Positions 1 through 9,251 of a stretch of DNA of 64,000 nucleotides are shown piece after piece. The DNA is from Cedecea lapagei. Lineage in GTDB: Bacteria; Pseudomonadota; Gammaproteobacteria; Enterobacterales; Enterobacteriaceae. The position numbers were made by a program, and so were the translations under genes. How positions within the stretch are numbered: the stretch's first letter is position 1; every line of letters begins with the position of its first letter. The notes under the pieces are model-generated. The model was not told where the DNA came from, did not search any database, and worked only from the letters and a program-made list of their open reading frames with translations. The stretch lies in the NCBI RefSeq assembly GCF_900635955.1, contig NZ_LR134201.1, positions 4,588,001 through 4,652,000 of the forward strand, given 5' to 3'.

Positions 1-1
1 T

Positions 2-1660
2 CGACGTATTGCCCGTGAAACCCTCGAAATCTACAGCCCACTCGCTCACCGCCTCGGTATTCATCATCTGAAAACCGAACTGGAAGAGCTCGGCTTCGAA
101 GCGCTTTACCCAAACCGTTACCGCGTCATAAAAGAGGTGGTCAAAGCGGCGCGTGGTAATCGCAAAGAGATGATTCAAAAGATCCTCTCGGAAATCGACG
201 GGCGTTTACAGGAAGCCGGTATTCCCTGCCGCGTGAGCGGTCGTGAAAAGCACCTCTACTCCATTTACTGCAAGATGACGCTCAAAGAACAGCGTTTCCA
301 TTCAATCATGGATATTTACGCGTTTCGCGTCATTGTCCACGATATGGACACCTGTTATCGCGTCCTCGGCCAAATGCACAGCCTCTACAAACCCCGTCCG
401 GGGCGGGTTAAAGACTATATCGCCATTCCGAAAGCGAACGGCTATCAGTCACTGCACACCTCAATGATTGGGCCGCACGGCGTGCCGGTGGAAGTGCAAA
501 TCCGTACCGAAGATATGGATCAGATGGCGGAAATGGGGGTCGCTGCTCACTGGGCTTATAAAGAGCAGGGTGAAAGCAGCACTACCGCGCAAATCCGCGC
601 TCAGCGCTGGATGCAGAGCCTGCTGGAGCTGCAGCAAAGCGCCGGTAGCTCGTTTGAATTTATCGAGAGCGTAAAATCCGATCTGTTCCCGGATGAGATT
701 TACGTTTTCACCCCGGAAGGCCGCATTGTAGAACTGCCTGCCGGCGCGACGCCGGTGGACTTTGCCTATGCGGTACATACCGATATCGGCCATGCCTGCG
801 TTGGCGCTCGCGTCGACCGCCAGCCGTACCCGCTTTCGCAGTCTTTGACCAGCGGGCAGACTATCGAAATCATCACCGCGCCCGGTGCGCGGCCAAACGC
901 CGCATGGCTCAATTTTGTTGTCAGCTCGAAAGCTCGCGCCAAAATTCGTCAGATGCTAAAAAACCTTAAGCGTGATGACTCCGTAAGCCTGGGCCGCCGT
1001 CTGCTCAACCACGCGTTGGGCGGCAGCCGTAAACTGGCAGAAATTCCGGCAGAGAATCTCCAGCGAGAGCTGGACCGTATGAAGCTCGCCTCTCTTGACG
1101 ATCTGCTGGCCGAAATTGGCCTCGGTAACGCAATGAGTGTGGTGGTGGCGAAAAACCTACAGGGTGAGTCGCCGGTTACCGCTCAACCCGGTCCAGCGGC
1201 GCCCTCAGCAACACACAGCAACTTGCCGATCAAAGGCGCCGACGGCGTATTGATCACCTTCGCCAAGTGCTGCCGCCCAATTCCGGGAGACCCCATCGTC
1301 GCTCACGTCAGCCCGGGCAAAGGGCTGGTTATCCACCATGAGTCCTGCCGTAATATTCGTGGCTACCAGAAAGAGCCAGAGAAGTTTATGGCCGTGGAAT
1401 GGGATAAAGAGACCGAGCAGGAGTTCATCACCGAGATCAAGGTGGACATGTTTAACCACCAGGGCGCACTGGCGAACCTGACCGCGGCGATCAATACCGC
1501 AGGCTCTAACATTCAAAGCCTGAATACCGAAGAGAAAGATGGCCGCGTATACAGCGCGTTCATTCGCCTGACAGCCCGGGATCGCGTCCATCTGGCGAAC
1601 ATCATGCGCAAAATTCGCGTGATGCCGGATGTGATTAAAGTTACCCGCAACAGAAACTAG
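2..1660 (+). CDS. spoT: SpoT, bifunctional (p)ppGpp synthetase/hydrolase, 5' end cut by window edge
   Basis: The reading frame is open from base 2, giving 552 residues of a protein that is about 702 aa in E. coli, so roughly the first 150 residues (most of the HD hydrolase domain) lie outside. Seen in order: the end of the hydrolase domain, the RelA/SpoT nucleotidyltransferase domain with the GREKHLYSIY segment (about nt 239-268), a TGS domain starting near DEIYVFTPEGRIVELPAGAT (about nt 692-750), a Cys-containing segment KCCRPIPGD (about nt 1264-1290), and a C-terminal ACT domain. SpoT makes and degrades the alarmone ppGpp in response to carbon, fatty-acid and other starvation. trmH begins 4 bases after the stop, as in the enterobacterial rpoZ-spoT-trmH-recG operon. 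Identification is by near-identity to E. coli SpoT. Confidence 0.98.
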   Translation, partial: RRIARETLEIYSPLAHRLGIHHLKTELEELGFEALYPNRYRVIKEVVKAARGNRKEMIQKILSEIDGRLQEAGIPCRVSGREKHLYSIYCKMTLKEQRFHSIMDIYAFRVIVHDMDTCYRVLGQMHSLYKPRPGRVKDYIAIPKANGYQSLHTSMIGPHGVPVEVQIRTEDMDQMAEMGVAAHWAYKEQGESSTTAQIRAQRWMQSLLELQQSAGSSFEFIESVKSDLFPDEIYVFTPEGRIVELPAGATPVDFAYAVHTDIGHACVGARVDRQPYPLSQSLTSGQTIEIITAPGARPNAAWLNFVVSSKARAKIRQMLKNLKRDDSVSLGRRLLNHALGGSRKLAEIPAENLQRELDRMKLASLDDLLAEIGLGNAMSVVVAKNLQGESPVTAQPGPAAPSATHSNLPIKGADGVLITFAKCCRPIPGDPIVAHVSPGKGLVIHHESCRNIRGYQKEPEKFMAVEWDKETEQEFITEIKVDMFNHQGALANLTAAINTAGSNIQSLNTEEKDGRVYSAFIRLTARDRVHLANIMRKIRVMPDVIKVTRNRN

Positions 1661-1664
1661 AGTT

Positions 1665-2354
1665 ATGAATCCTCAACGTTATGCGCGTATTTGCGAGATG
1701 CTCGCCAGACGCCAGCCGGACCTGACCGTTTGCATGGAGCAGGTGCACAAGCCCCATAACGTCTCCGCCATCATTCGTACTGCCGATGCCGTAGGCGTGC
1801 ATGAAGTGCACGCCGTTTGGCCAGGAAGCCGTATGCGCACCATGGCATCTTCCGCCGCAGGAAGTAACTCCTGGGTTGAAGTCAAAACGCACAAGACTAT
1901 CGGCGAAGCCGTCGGCCAGCTCAAAAGCAGCGGTATGCAGATTCTGGCCACCCATCTTTCAGATAAAGCCGTCGATTTCCGCGAGATAGACTACACGCGC
2001 CCAACCTGCATCCTGATGGGCCAGGAAAAAACCGGCATTACCGAAGAAGCGCTGGCGCTTGCAGACCAGGACATCATTATTCCGATGATCGGCATGGTGC
2101 AGTCGCTGAACGTGTCCGTTGCTTCCGCGCTGATCCTTTATGAGGCACAGCGCCAGCGTCAAAACGCAGGCATGTATCGCCGTGAAAACAGCACGCTACC
2201 GGAATCCGAGCAGCAGAGGCTGCTGTTTGAAGGCGGCTATCCTGTTCTGGCGAACGTCTCCCGCCGTAAAGGCTTACCGTACCCATATGTGAATCAGCAG
2301 GGTGAGATAGAAGCTGATGCTGCATGGTGGGCAACGATGCAGTCTGCGAAGTAA
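1665..2354 (+). CDS. trmH: TrmH, tRNA (Gm18) 2'-O-methyltransferase
   Basis: A 229-aa SPOUT-class methyltransferase, the same length as E. coli TrmH (SpoU). It transfers a methyl group from S-adenosylmethionine to the ribose of G18 in the D-loop of tRNAs. The knot motifs are visible: ILMGQEKTGIT near residues 115-125 and IPMIGMVQSLNVSVASAL near 139-156; the latter forms the AdoMet-binding trefoil knot. The N-terminal part carries the EQVHKPHNVSAIIRTADA motif typical of the family. The gene starts 4 bases after spoT and ends 3 bases before recG, so translation is probably coupled within the operon. Confidence 0.97.
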   Translation: MNPQRYARICEMLARRQPDLTVCMEQVHKPHNVSAIIRTADAVGVHEVHAVWPGSRMRTMASSAAGSNSWVEVKTHKTIGEAVGQLKSSGMQILATHLSDKAVDFREIDYTRPTCILMGQEKTGITEEALALADQDIIIPMIGMVQSLNVSVASALILYEAQRQRQNAGMYRRENSTLPESEQQRLLFEGGYPVLANVSRRKGLPYPYVNQQGEIEADAAWWATMQSAK

Positions 2355-2357
2355 GCT

Positions 2358-4439
2358 ATGAAAGGCCGCCTGCTGGATGCCATACCGCTAAGCACGCTTG
2401 CCGGAGTGGGTGCCAGCCAGAGCGGCAAGCTGGCCAAAATTGGCCTGCACACGATTCAGGATCTGCTGCTGCACCTGCCGCTTCGTTACGAAGACCGCAC
2501 GCATCTCTACCCCATAAACGATCTCCAGCCCGGCCTGTACGCCACGGTGGAAGGCGAAGTGCTGAACTGCAATATCACCTTCGGCGGCCGCCGAATGATG
2601 ACCTGCCAGATAAGCGACGGCACCGGCATTCTTACGATGCGTTTCTTTAATTTCAACGCGGCGATGAAGAACAGTCTTTCCACCGGGAAGCGCGTGCTCG
2701 CGTACGGCGAAGCCAAACGCGGTAAATACGGTGCCGAGATGTTCCATCCTGAATACCGTATTCAGGGAGATCTCAGTACGCCGGATCTGCAGGAAACGCT
2801 CACGCCGGTTTACCCGACGACAGAAGGCATCCGCCAGGCAACGCTACGTAAGCTGACCGACCAGGCGCTTGAGCTGCTGGATACCTGCGCGATTACGGAA
2901 CTGCTGCCCGCCGAGCTGAACCAGGGCATGATGAGCCTGCCGGAAGCATTGCGTACCCTGCACCGGCCGCCGCCGGACATGAAACTTGCCGATCTCGATA
3001 CCGGCAAACACCCGGCGCAGCAGCGGCTGATCCTCGAAGAGCTGCTCGCCCATAATCTGAGCATGCTGGCGTTACGCGCCGGAGCGCAGCGTTACCATGC
3101 GCTGCCGCTGGTCAATCACGACGATCTAAAAAACCAACTGCTCGCTGCCCTGCCCTTTAAACCTACCGGCGCACAGGAGAGAGTGGTTGCGGAGATAGAA
3201 CGCGACATGGCGCTGGACGTCCCAATGATGCGCCTGGTGCAGGGCGATGTCGGCTCCGGTAAAACGCTGGTTGCCGCGCTTGCCGCCCTGAGAGCCATTG
3301 CTCACGGTAAACAGGTCGGCCTGATGGCGCCCACTGAACTGCTTGCTGAGCAGCACGCCAACAACTTCCGCCAGTGGTTTGAGCCATTAGGTATCGAAGT
3401 GGGCTGGCTTGCCGGGAAGCAGAAGGGGAAAGCCAGAATTGCGCAACAGGAAGCTATCGCCAGCGGCCAGGTCTCCATGGTGGTCGGTACTCACGCTATT
3501 TTCCAGGAACAGGTTCAGTTTGCCGGTCTGGCGCTGGTCATCATCGATGAACAACACCGCTTTGGCGTGCATCAGCGCCTGGCGCTGTGGGAGAAAGGCC
3601 AGATTCAGGGCTTCCATCCTCATCAGTTAATCATGACCGCGACCCCCATTCCCCGCACGCTGGCGATGACGGCCTATGCCGATCTCGATACCTCTGTTAT
3701 TGATGAGCTGCCGCCAGGGCGAACGCCGGTGACCACCGTCGCGATTGCCGACACCCGGCGCAGCGAAATCATCGAGCGTGTACGCAACGCCTGCCGCGAC
3801 GAAAAACGTCAGGCTTACTGGGTTTGCACGCTGATTGAAGAGTCTGAATTGCTGGAAGCCCAGGCTGCGGAAGTCACGTGGGAAGAACTAAAAACCGCGC
3901 TCCCGGAGCTTAACGTTGGCCTGGTGCATGGACGTATGAAGCCGCAGGAAAAACAGGCGGTAATGCAGGCCTTTAAGCAGGGCGAACTGCATCTTCTGGT
4001 CGCCACTACGGTGATTGAAGTCGGTGTGGATGTGCCCAACGCCAGCCTGATGATCATCGAAAACCCCGAACGTTTAGGGCTTGCGCAGCTCCACCAGCTT
4101 CGCGGCCGCGTCGGCCGTGGCGCAGTGGCCTCTCATTGCGTACTGCTTTATAAATCCCCGCTCTCCAAAACGGCACAGCTTCGTCTGCAGGTGCTTAGGG
4201 ACAGCAACGATGGCTTTGTGATTGCGCAAAAAGATCTGGAGATCCGCGGGCCTGGCGAACTGCTTGGTACTCGCCAGACGGGTAACGCAGAGTTCAAAGT
4301 TGCCGATCTGCTGCGGGACCAGGGGATGATCCCGCAGGTTCAGCGCCTGGCTCGTCATATCCACGAACGCTACCCCGACCGAGCCAGGGCGCTTATTGAG
4401 CGCTGGATGCCGGAAACGGAACGCTACTCCAACGCTTAA
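2358..4439 (+). CDS. recG: RecG, ATP-dependent branch-migration DNA helicase
   Basis: A 693-aa superfamily 2 helicase, full length for the family. The N-terminal wedge/OB region (about residues 1-150) grips branched DNA. It is followed by helicase lobe 1, with Walker A GDVGSGKT (about 296-303) and a DEQH box in IIDEQHRFG (about 394-402), and by lobe 2 with the GRVGRG motif. RecG remodels stalled replication forks and Holliday junctions, acting in the cytoplasm at forks. It is the last gene of the spoT operon. In E. coli gltS follows convergently; here gltS is missing and xanP comes next, after 186 bases. Confidence 0.98.
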   Translation: MKGRLLDAIPLSTLAGVGASQSGKLAKIGLHTIQDLLLHLPLRYEDRTHLYPINDLQPGLYATVEGEVLNCNITFGGRRMMTCQISDGTGILTMRFFNFNAAMKNSLSTGKRVLAYGEAKRGKYGAEMFHPEYRIQGDLSTPDLQETLTPVYPTTEGIRQATLRKLTDQALELLDTCAITELLPAELNQGMMSLPEALRTLHRPPPDMKLADLDTGKHPAQQRLILEELLAHNLSMLALRAGAQRYHALPLVNHDDLKNQLLAALPFKPTGAQERVVAEIERDMALDVPMMRLVQGDVGSGKTLVAALAALRAIAHGKQVGLMAPTELLAEQHANNFRQWFEPLGIEVGWLAGKQKGKARIAQQEAIASGQVSMVVGTHAIFQEQVQFAGLALVIIDEQHRFGVHQRLALWEKGQIQGFHPHQLIMTATPIPRTLAMTAYADLDTSVIDELPPGRTPVTTVAIADTRRSEIIERVRNACRDEKRQAYWVCTLIEESELLEAQAAEVTWEELKTALPELNVGLVHGRMKPQEKQAVMQAFKQGELHLLVATTVIEVGVDVPNASLMIIENPERLGLAQLHQLRGRVGRGAVASHCVLLYKSPLSKTAQLRLQVLRDSNDGFVIAQKDLEIRGPGELLGTRQTGNAEFKVADLLRDQGMIPQVQRLARHIHERYPDRARALIERWMPETERYSNA

Positions 4440-4556
4440 GCAAACCTGCCATGGCATCTAGAGTATTGCCCTTCTTACAGAGGGACAGCGAGTCATTTTA
4501 TGCCCCGGTTATAACTCATGGCTGATTTATAAAATTTCACTCTTAACTTCTCGCGC

Positions 4557-4572
4557 TGGCAATCGTTTGCTT
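4557..4572 (+). promoter_or_regulatory. PurR-box-like palindrome upstream of xanP
   Basis: The 16-mer TGGCAATCGTTTGCTT lies 54 bases before the xanP start and resembles the PurR operator consensus ACGCAAACGTTTGCGT, with the central GCAANCGTTTGC core kept. PurR is the purine repressor and xanP encodes a purine-base transporter, so control by purines is plausible. This is motif matching by eye; no score was computed. Confidence 0.45.
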
Positions 4573-4625
4573 TTGCCGTTCAGTCCGTTAAAATCAGCGC
4601 TTTTCCAGCCACGAGATAATCTCTG

Positions 4626-6017
4626 ATGTCCGTAAATGCCGTAGAGTCAGAAAATGCGCAACCGGTTGCGCAGACTCATCCGAGCGAACTCATCTATCGC
4701 CTTGAAGATCGCCCGCCGTTGCCACAAACGCTTTTCGCCGCCTGTCAGCACCTGCTGGCGATGTTTGTTGCGGTGATCACCCCGGCGCTGCTTATTTGTC
4801 AGGCATTAGGTCTGCCGGCATCAGACACTCAGCACATTATCAGCATGTCTTTGTTTGCCTCTGGCGTGGCCTCAATTATTCAAATCAAAGCCTGGGGCCC
4901 GGTAGGCTCAGGCCTGCTGTCAATTCAGGGCACCAGCTTTAACTTTGTCTCACCGCTGATTATGGGTGGGATGGCGCTGAAAAATGGCGGTGCGGACGTG
5001 CCCACAATGATGGCGGCGTTGTTTGGTACCCTGATGCTAGCCAGCTGTACAGAGATGCTGATTTCACGCGTACTGCACCTCGCACGCCGCATTATTACTC
5101 CGCTGGTTTCCGGCGTGGTGGTGATGATTATCGGCCTGTCGCTGATTCAGGTTGGGTTAACCTCTATCGGCGGCGGCTACGGCGCAATGGCTGACCACAC
5201 TTTTGGCGCACCGAAAAACCTGCTGCTGGCGGGTGCGGTTCTGCTGGTCATTATTCTGCTAAACCGCCAGCGTAACCCTTACCTGCGTGTAGCCTCGCTG
5301 GTGATCGCGATGGCCGTGGGCTATCTTCTGGCCTGGGCGCTGGGCATGCTGCCAGCCGCGACTCAGCCAGCCAATACTGCTGTTATTATGGTGCCAACGC
5401 CGCTGTATTACGGGCTGGGCATTGACTGGAGCCTGCTGATCCCGTTGATGCTGGTCTTTATGGTGACCTCTCTGGAAACCATCGGCGATATCACCGCCAC
5501 CTCTGATGTATCAGAGCAGCCGGTTTCAGGCCCGCTGTATATGAAGCGCCTGAAGGGCGGCGTGCTGGCAAACGGCCTGAACTCCTGCGTTTCCGCCGTC
5601 TTTAATACCTTCCCGAACTCTTGCTTTGGCCAGAACAACGGCGTCATTCAGCTCACCGGCGTTGCCAGCCGCTATGTCGGTTTTGTTGTGGCGCTGATGC
5701 TGATCCTGCTGGGCCTGTTCCCGGCGGTAAGCGGCTTCGTGCAGCATATCCCTGAGCCAGTTCTTGGCGGCGCAACGATTGTGATGTTCGGCACCATCGC
5801 GGCCTCCGGCGTGCGTATTGTTTCCCGCGAGCCGCTTAACCGCCGCGCGATTATGATTATCGCCCTGTCGCTGGCCGTGGGTCTTGGCGTCTCCCAGCAG
5901 CCGCTGATTCTGCAGTTCGCGCCGGACTGGATGAAGACGCTTCTCTCTTCGGGCATTGCCGCAGGCGGTATTACTGCGATTGTTCTGAACCTGGTCTTCC
6001 CTCAGGAAAAAGAGTAA
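4626..6017 (+). CDS. xanP: XanP, xanthine:H+ symporter (NAT/NCS2 family)
   Basis: A 463-aa polytopic inner-membrane protein, the same length as E. coli XanP (YicE), which imports xanthine with high affinity by proton symport. Seen: a short hydrophilic N-terminus, many hydrophobic segments compatible with the 14-helix NCS2 fold, the TM1 amphipathic region ACQHLLAMFVAVITPALL, and the family signature around FGQNNGVIQLTGVASR (about residues 334-349). A PurR-like box lies just upstream. It precedes yicH in the same direction, as in E. coli. Closely related to XanQ, but the sequence and the xanP-yicH neighbourhood fit XanP. Confidence 0.96.
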   Translation: MSVNAVESENAQPVAQTHPSELIYRLEDRPPLPQTLFAACQHLLAMFVAVITPALLICQALGLPASDTQHIISMSLFASGVASIIQIKAWGPVGSGLLSIQGTSFNFVSPLIMGGMALKNGGADVPTMMAALFGTLMLASCTEMLISRVLHLARRIITPLVSGVVVMIIGLSLIQVGLTSIGGGYGAMADHTFGAPKNLLLAGAVLLVIILLNRQRNPYLRVASLVIAMAVGYLLAWALGMLPAATQPANTAVIMVPTPLYYGLGIDWSLLIPLMLVFMVTSLETIGDITATSDVSEQPVSGPLYMKRLKGGVLANGLNSCVSAVFNTFPNSCFGQNNGVIQLTGVASRYVGFVVALMLILLGLFPAVSGFVQHIPEPVLGGATIVMFGTIAASGVRIVSREPLNRRAIMIIALSLAVGLGVSQQPLILQFAPDWMKTLLSSGIAAGGITAIVLNLVFPQEKE

Positions 6018-6024
6018 AACCCCG

Positions 6025-6052
6025 CGCGCCGGCAGCGATTTTTGCCGGCGCG
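6025..6052 (+). terminator. Hairpin after xanP, possible terminator
   Basis: A 10-bp perfect inverted repeat (CGCGCCGGCA ... TGCCGGCGCG) begins 7 bases after the xanP stop. The loop is T-rich but the bases after the stem (AAACCTCC) are not a U-tract, so termination may be weak or Rho-assisted. Confidence 0.5.
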
Positions 6053-6137
6053 AAACCTCCTTTGACAATCCCTTCCTTGAGCTATTGCGGTAAATGGGGC
6101 ATAACACCCTTAGCGAAACTCAATGGAGCGGAAGACG

Positions 6138-7820
6138 ATGAAATTCCTCGGAAAGCTGGCTCTTATTCTGCTGGGCCTTGTCATTCTGGCCCTGGTTGCC
6201 TTTTATATCCTGCTGCAAACCCGCTGGGGCGCAGGCCAAATCAGCAGTTGGGTGAATGAAAAGACCCAGTACCATCTCTCTTTTAATGAGATGGAGCACG
6301 ACTGGTCTTCCCCGGCTCACCTGACGTTTCATAACCTCACTTTTGGCCGCGCCGGTCAGCCTGCCACGCTGGTAGCGAAGAACGTCGCTATTGGCCTGAG
6401 TGCCCGACAGTTCTCACAGCCGCTCTACGTTGACACTATTTTGCTCCAGCAAGGTTCGCTGAACCTCAGCTCAAACGCCGTTCCACTCCCGCTTGAGGCC
6501 AACAAACTGCAGTTGCAGGATATGGCAATTAACAGCCCTGACAGCGAGTGGAACCTGAGCGCGCAGCGCGTTGAAGGCGGCGTTGCGCCCTGGGAGCCGC
6601 AGGCAGGGAAAGTGCTCGGTAATAAAGCTGCAATTGCTCTCAGCGCGGGTTCCGTCACGCTCAACGGCATCGAGGCCAGCAACGTCTTGCTGCAGGGTTC
6701 CCTGGATAATGACCAGGTCACGTTTACCACCATCGGTGCGGATGTCGCCCGCGGCTCGTTGACCGGCAACGCTCGCCGGAATGCCGACGGTTCGTGGCAG
6801 GTAGGCAGCCTGCGCCTCAACGATATCCGTCTGCAAACGACCAAGTCTCTGGCTGATTTTCTTGCGCCGGTGACCGCGGTTCCCTCCTTAACCATCGATC
6901 GCCTTGAGGTCACCGATGCGCGCCTCGAAGGGAAAGAGTGGGCGGTAAGCGACCTCGCCCTTAGCCTGCGGAATCTGACTCTGACAAACGGAGGCTGGCA
7001 AAGCGATGACGGCCAGCTGTCGATGAACGCCAGCGAGTTTATCAACGGCTCCCTGCATCTGCAGGATCCGATCGTGAACGTCGATTTTGCGCCCCAGTCC
7101 GCCATGCTCCGCCAGTTCAGCTCACGCTGGGAAGGTGGCTTAGTGCGTGCGTCCGGGCAATGGTTGCGTGAAGGAAACCAGGCGGTAATGGATGAGGTTG
7201 TCCTGGGCGGCCTGGAATATACGCTTCCGGCTAACTGGAAAGCCCTGTGGATGGAAAAACTTCCGGACTGGCTAAAGAGTGTGACGGTGAAAAAGTTTTC
7301 GGCGAATCGCAACCTGATCATCGATATTGACCCTGCCTGGCCGTTCCAGCTCACGGGCCTGGACGGCACGGCAACGAATATACAGCTGGTCCGGGATCGT
7401 CAATGGGGTATCTGGTCGGGGGAAGCCTCCTTCAACGCCGCCGCCGCCACCTTTAACCGGGTCGACGTTCGTCGCCCTTCCTTGTCATTAAAGGCTAACC
7501 AAAGCCAGGTGGCGATAACGGAGCTGAGCGCCTTTGCCGGGAAAGGATTACTGGAAGCAACGGCTACCGTGGGTCAGACACCTCAGCGGGCCGTCAGCGT
7601 TAGCCTGAAGGGCCAGAGCGTGCCGGTAAACCTACTGCAGGCGTGGGGCTGGCCTGCTCTTCCTCTGGAAGGCGACGGTAACCTACAGCTTTCGGCTACC
7701 GGGCAGATGGCCTCAGGTTCGGCACTGAAGCCCTCCGTAACCGGCACTTTGCAGGCCACAAGCGCCGGTGGGCAACAGATCCAGCAAACAATGCGTAACG
7801 GGGTCGTTCCAGGCGCCTGA
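6138..7820 (+). CDS. yicH: YicH, AsmA-family protein
   Basis: A 560-aa protein matching E. coli YicH (569 aa) along its length. It has one N-terminal membrane anchor (residues about 4-27, hydrophobic, followed by QTRWG) and a long beta-rich periplasmic AsmA-type region. AsmA-like proteins are thought to act in lipid transfer or outer-membrane homeostasis; YicH itself is not well characterised. I chose the ATG at 6138 over 6123 because GGAG at 6125-6128 is well placed for it. The C-terminus ends QTMRNGVVPGA, about 9 residues shorter than E. coli, and the stop codon lies inside a 9-bp inverted repeat at the junction with fabY, which is a rearrangement point relative to E. coli. Confidence 0.92.
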   Translation: MKFLGKLALILLGLVILALVAFYILLQTRWGAGQISSWVNEKTQYHLSFNEMEHDWSSPAHLTFHNLTFGRAGQPATLVAKNVAIGLSARQFSQPLYVDTILLQQGSLNLSSNAVPLPLEANKLQLQDMAINSPDSEWNLSAQRVEGGVAPWEPQAGKVLGNKAAIALSAGSVTLNGIEASNVLLQGSLDNDQVTFTTIGADVARGSLTGNARRNADGSWQVGSLRLNDIRLQTTKSLADFLAPVTAVPSLTIDRLEVTDARLEGKEWAVSDLALSLRNLTLTNGGWQSDDGQLSMNASEFINGSLHLQDPIVNVDFAPQSAMLRQFSSRWEGGLVRASGQWLREGNQAVMDEVVLGGLEYTLPANWKALWMEKLPDWLKSVTVKKFSANRNLIIDIDPAWPFQLTGLDGTATNIQLVRDRQWGIWSGEASFNAAAATFNRVDVRRPSLSLKANQSQVAITELSAFAGKGLLEATATVGQTPQRAVSVSLKGQSVPVNLLQAWGWPALPLEGDGNLQLSATGQMASGSALKPSVTGTLQATSAGGQQIQQTMRNGVVPGA

Positions 7821-7831
7821 ATGGCGCCTGG
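7809..7831. terminator. Inverted repeat at the yicH/fabY convergent junction
   Basis: A perfect 9-bp stem (CCAGGCGCC / GGCGCCTGG) with a 5-base loop TGAAT contains the yicH stop codon and lies 3 bases from the end of fabY. Neither side has a strong U-run, so it may be only a weak bidirectional terminator. Confidence 0.5.
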
Positions 7832-7834
7832 GGA

Positions 7835-8776
7835 TCACTCCTCTTCGTTTCCGCCCTCTTCCAGAGGGCCAAACGGCTTAGCGGGCAACACCAGATAAAT
7901 CCCTTCGAAAACGGCGCCGGGCATTTCATTGCCGTAAAGCTCCACCTCAAGCGCAACTCGTGCTTTACGACCGCGGGCCAGCCTGTCCAGATCGCCGCTC
8001 AACGACCCCAGGTCGGCCGACGCTCCAGGCTTTCCGGTGATCGGTTTACTGTAGCGAATATGGGCGTCCGCCAGAATAATCGTGCCGCCGAGATGACGCT
8101 CCCGCAGCATCAGCCAGATGAGTCCCCAGCCGGTTAAAGTGGCCAGCGAAAACAGGCTACCGGCGAAGAGCGTGTGGTGTGGATTCTGGTTGCCCGTTTC
8201 CGGCATGGTGGTAATAAATTTTTGGCCGGTGTACTGCTGAATGCGCACGCCCATTTTCTCGCTAAGCGGAATATGCTCGTACCAGGCCTGCTGAAGCTGC
8301 CCGCACCAGTCGCCCCGGTGAAGGATGTCGTCAAGCGAGGCTACCGGTTTAATCATCAGGAAGTGGCGCACCGGCGTAGTTTGTGGAGTAGTAATTTCGC
8401 CCTGGTTAACAAAACCCAGCTTGGAAAAAAACGCCACGGCATCTTCACGTGCGCTACAGGTTACGCGCTTAACGCCTTCCTGCCGCGCCACGGACTCCAG
8501 CGCCATCGCCACCAGCGTACCTAACCCCTTATCCTGCACCGAAGGGTGTACCGCCATAAACCGGATAGCGGCTTCATTATCGGCATTGATGTAAAGACGG
8601 CCTACGGCAACGGTATTGCCCTCTTCATCCACCACCATCTGGTGATGCGCCATCGCATCCCATGCATCGCGCTCGGAACCTTTTGGCTGGTGCAAAGGCT
8701 TGCGCAACATTTCCCAGCGAAACTGGTAATAACGGTCAAGTTCTTCTTCTGTTTGCGGCACACGAAGGTGATACAT
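7835..8776 (-). CDS. fabY: FabY (YiiD), GNAT/thioesterase-like fusion acyltransferase
   Basis: A 313-aa protein nearly identical to E. coli YiiD/FabY from its MYHLRVPQTEEEL segment onward (E. coli is annotated slightly longer at the N-terminus). It has an N-terminal GNAT acetyltransferase domain (about residues 1-140, acetyl-CoA loop in VQDKGLGTLVAMALES) and a C-terminal hot-dog/thioesterase-like domain (about 170-300). In E. coli it is described as an acyltransferase able to start fatty-acid synthesis when FabH is missing. It is translated after dtd, 37 bases downstream, as in E. coli. No upstream in-frame start with a convincing ribosome site was needed. Confidence 0.93.
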   Translation of the reverse strand: MYHLRVPQTEEELDRYYQFRWEMLRKPLHQPKGSERDAWDAMAHHQMVVDEEGNTVAVGRLYINADNEAAIRFMAVHPSVQDKGLGTLVAMALESVARQEGVKRVTCSAREDAVAFFSKLGFVNQGEITTPQTTPVRHFLMIKPVASLDDILHRGDWCGQLQQAWYEHIPLSEKMGVRIQQYTGQKFITTMPETGNQNPHHTLFAGSLFSLATLTGWGLIWLMLRERHLGGTIILADAHIRYSKPITGKPGASADLGSLSGDLDRLARGRKARVALEVELYGNEMPGAVFEGIYLVLPAKPFGPLEEGGNEEE

Positions 8777-8813
8777 ACGTTGCTCTCTCGTTGCGCGGGC
8801 CAGGTGGCGAGGG

Positions 8814-9251
8814 TTATACCTGCAGCCAGAACGTCACCGGCCCATCATTAATTAGTGAAACCTGCATATCGGCGGCAAATCGCCCGGTCGGGGCATCTAT
8901 CCCCTGTTGCTTACAGCGCTCGACAAAGTACTCGTAGAGAGCTTCAGCCTGCTGCGGCGCAGCGCCACCGGAAAAACTTGGGCGCATACCGCGTTCCGTG
9001 TCCGCCGCCAGCGTGAACTGGGACACTACCAGCAGGCTTCCGCCCGCCTGCTGAACGTTAAGGTTCATCTTGCCCTGTTCGTCGCTGAAGATTCGATACC
9101 CCAGTACACGCTCACACAGGCGATTTGCTTTTTGTTCGTTATCTTCTTTTTCGACCCCCAGCAACACCAAAAGTCCGGGGCCAATTTCACCCGTCACTTT
9201 CCCCTCCACGGTGACGCTGGCACGGGTTACGCGCTGAATTAATGCAATCAT
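8814..9251 (-). CDS. dtd: Dtd, D-aminoacyl-tRNA deacylase
   Basis: A 145-aa protein, the standard Dtd length. It removes D-amino acids (and glycine from mischarged tRNA-Ala) from tRNA. Motifs seen: MIALIQRVTRASV at the N-terminus, VVSQFTLAADT (catalytic SQFT) and the Gly-cisPro loop in RGMRPSF. I chose the ATG at 9251 because it gives the family length and overlaps the stop of the yihY remnant (ATGA), reproducing the yihY-dtd coupling of E. coli. With the body of yihY lost, the native promoter must be different here; none is obvious. Confidence 0.96.
   Translation of the reverse strand: MIALIQRVTRASVTVEGKVTGEIGPGLLVLLGVEKEDNEQKANRLCERVLGYRIFSDEQGKMNLNVQQAGGSLLVVSQFTLAADTERGMRPSFSGGAAPQQAEALYEYFVERCKQQGIDAPTGRFAADMQVSLINDGPVTFWLQV

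Noticed and set aside
5526..6107. 193-codon minus-strand frame opposite xanP
   Set aside because: Antisense shadow of xanP with composition unlike a folded protein.
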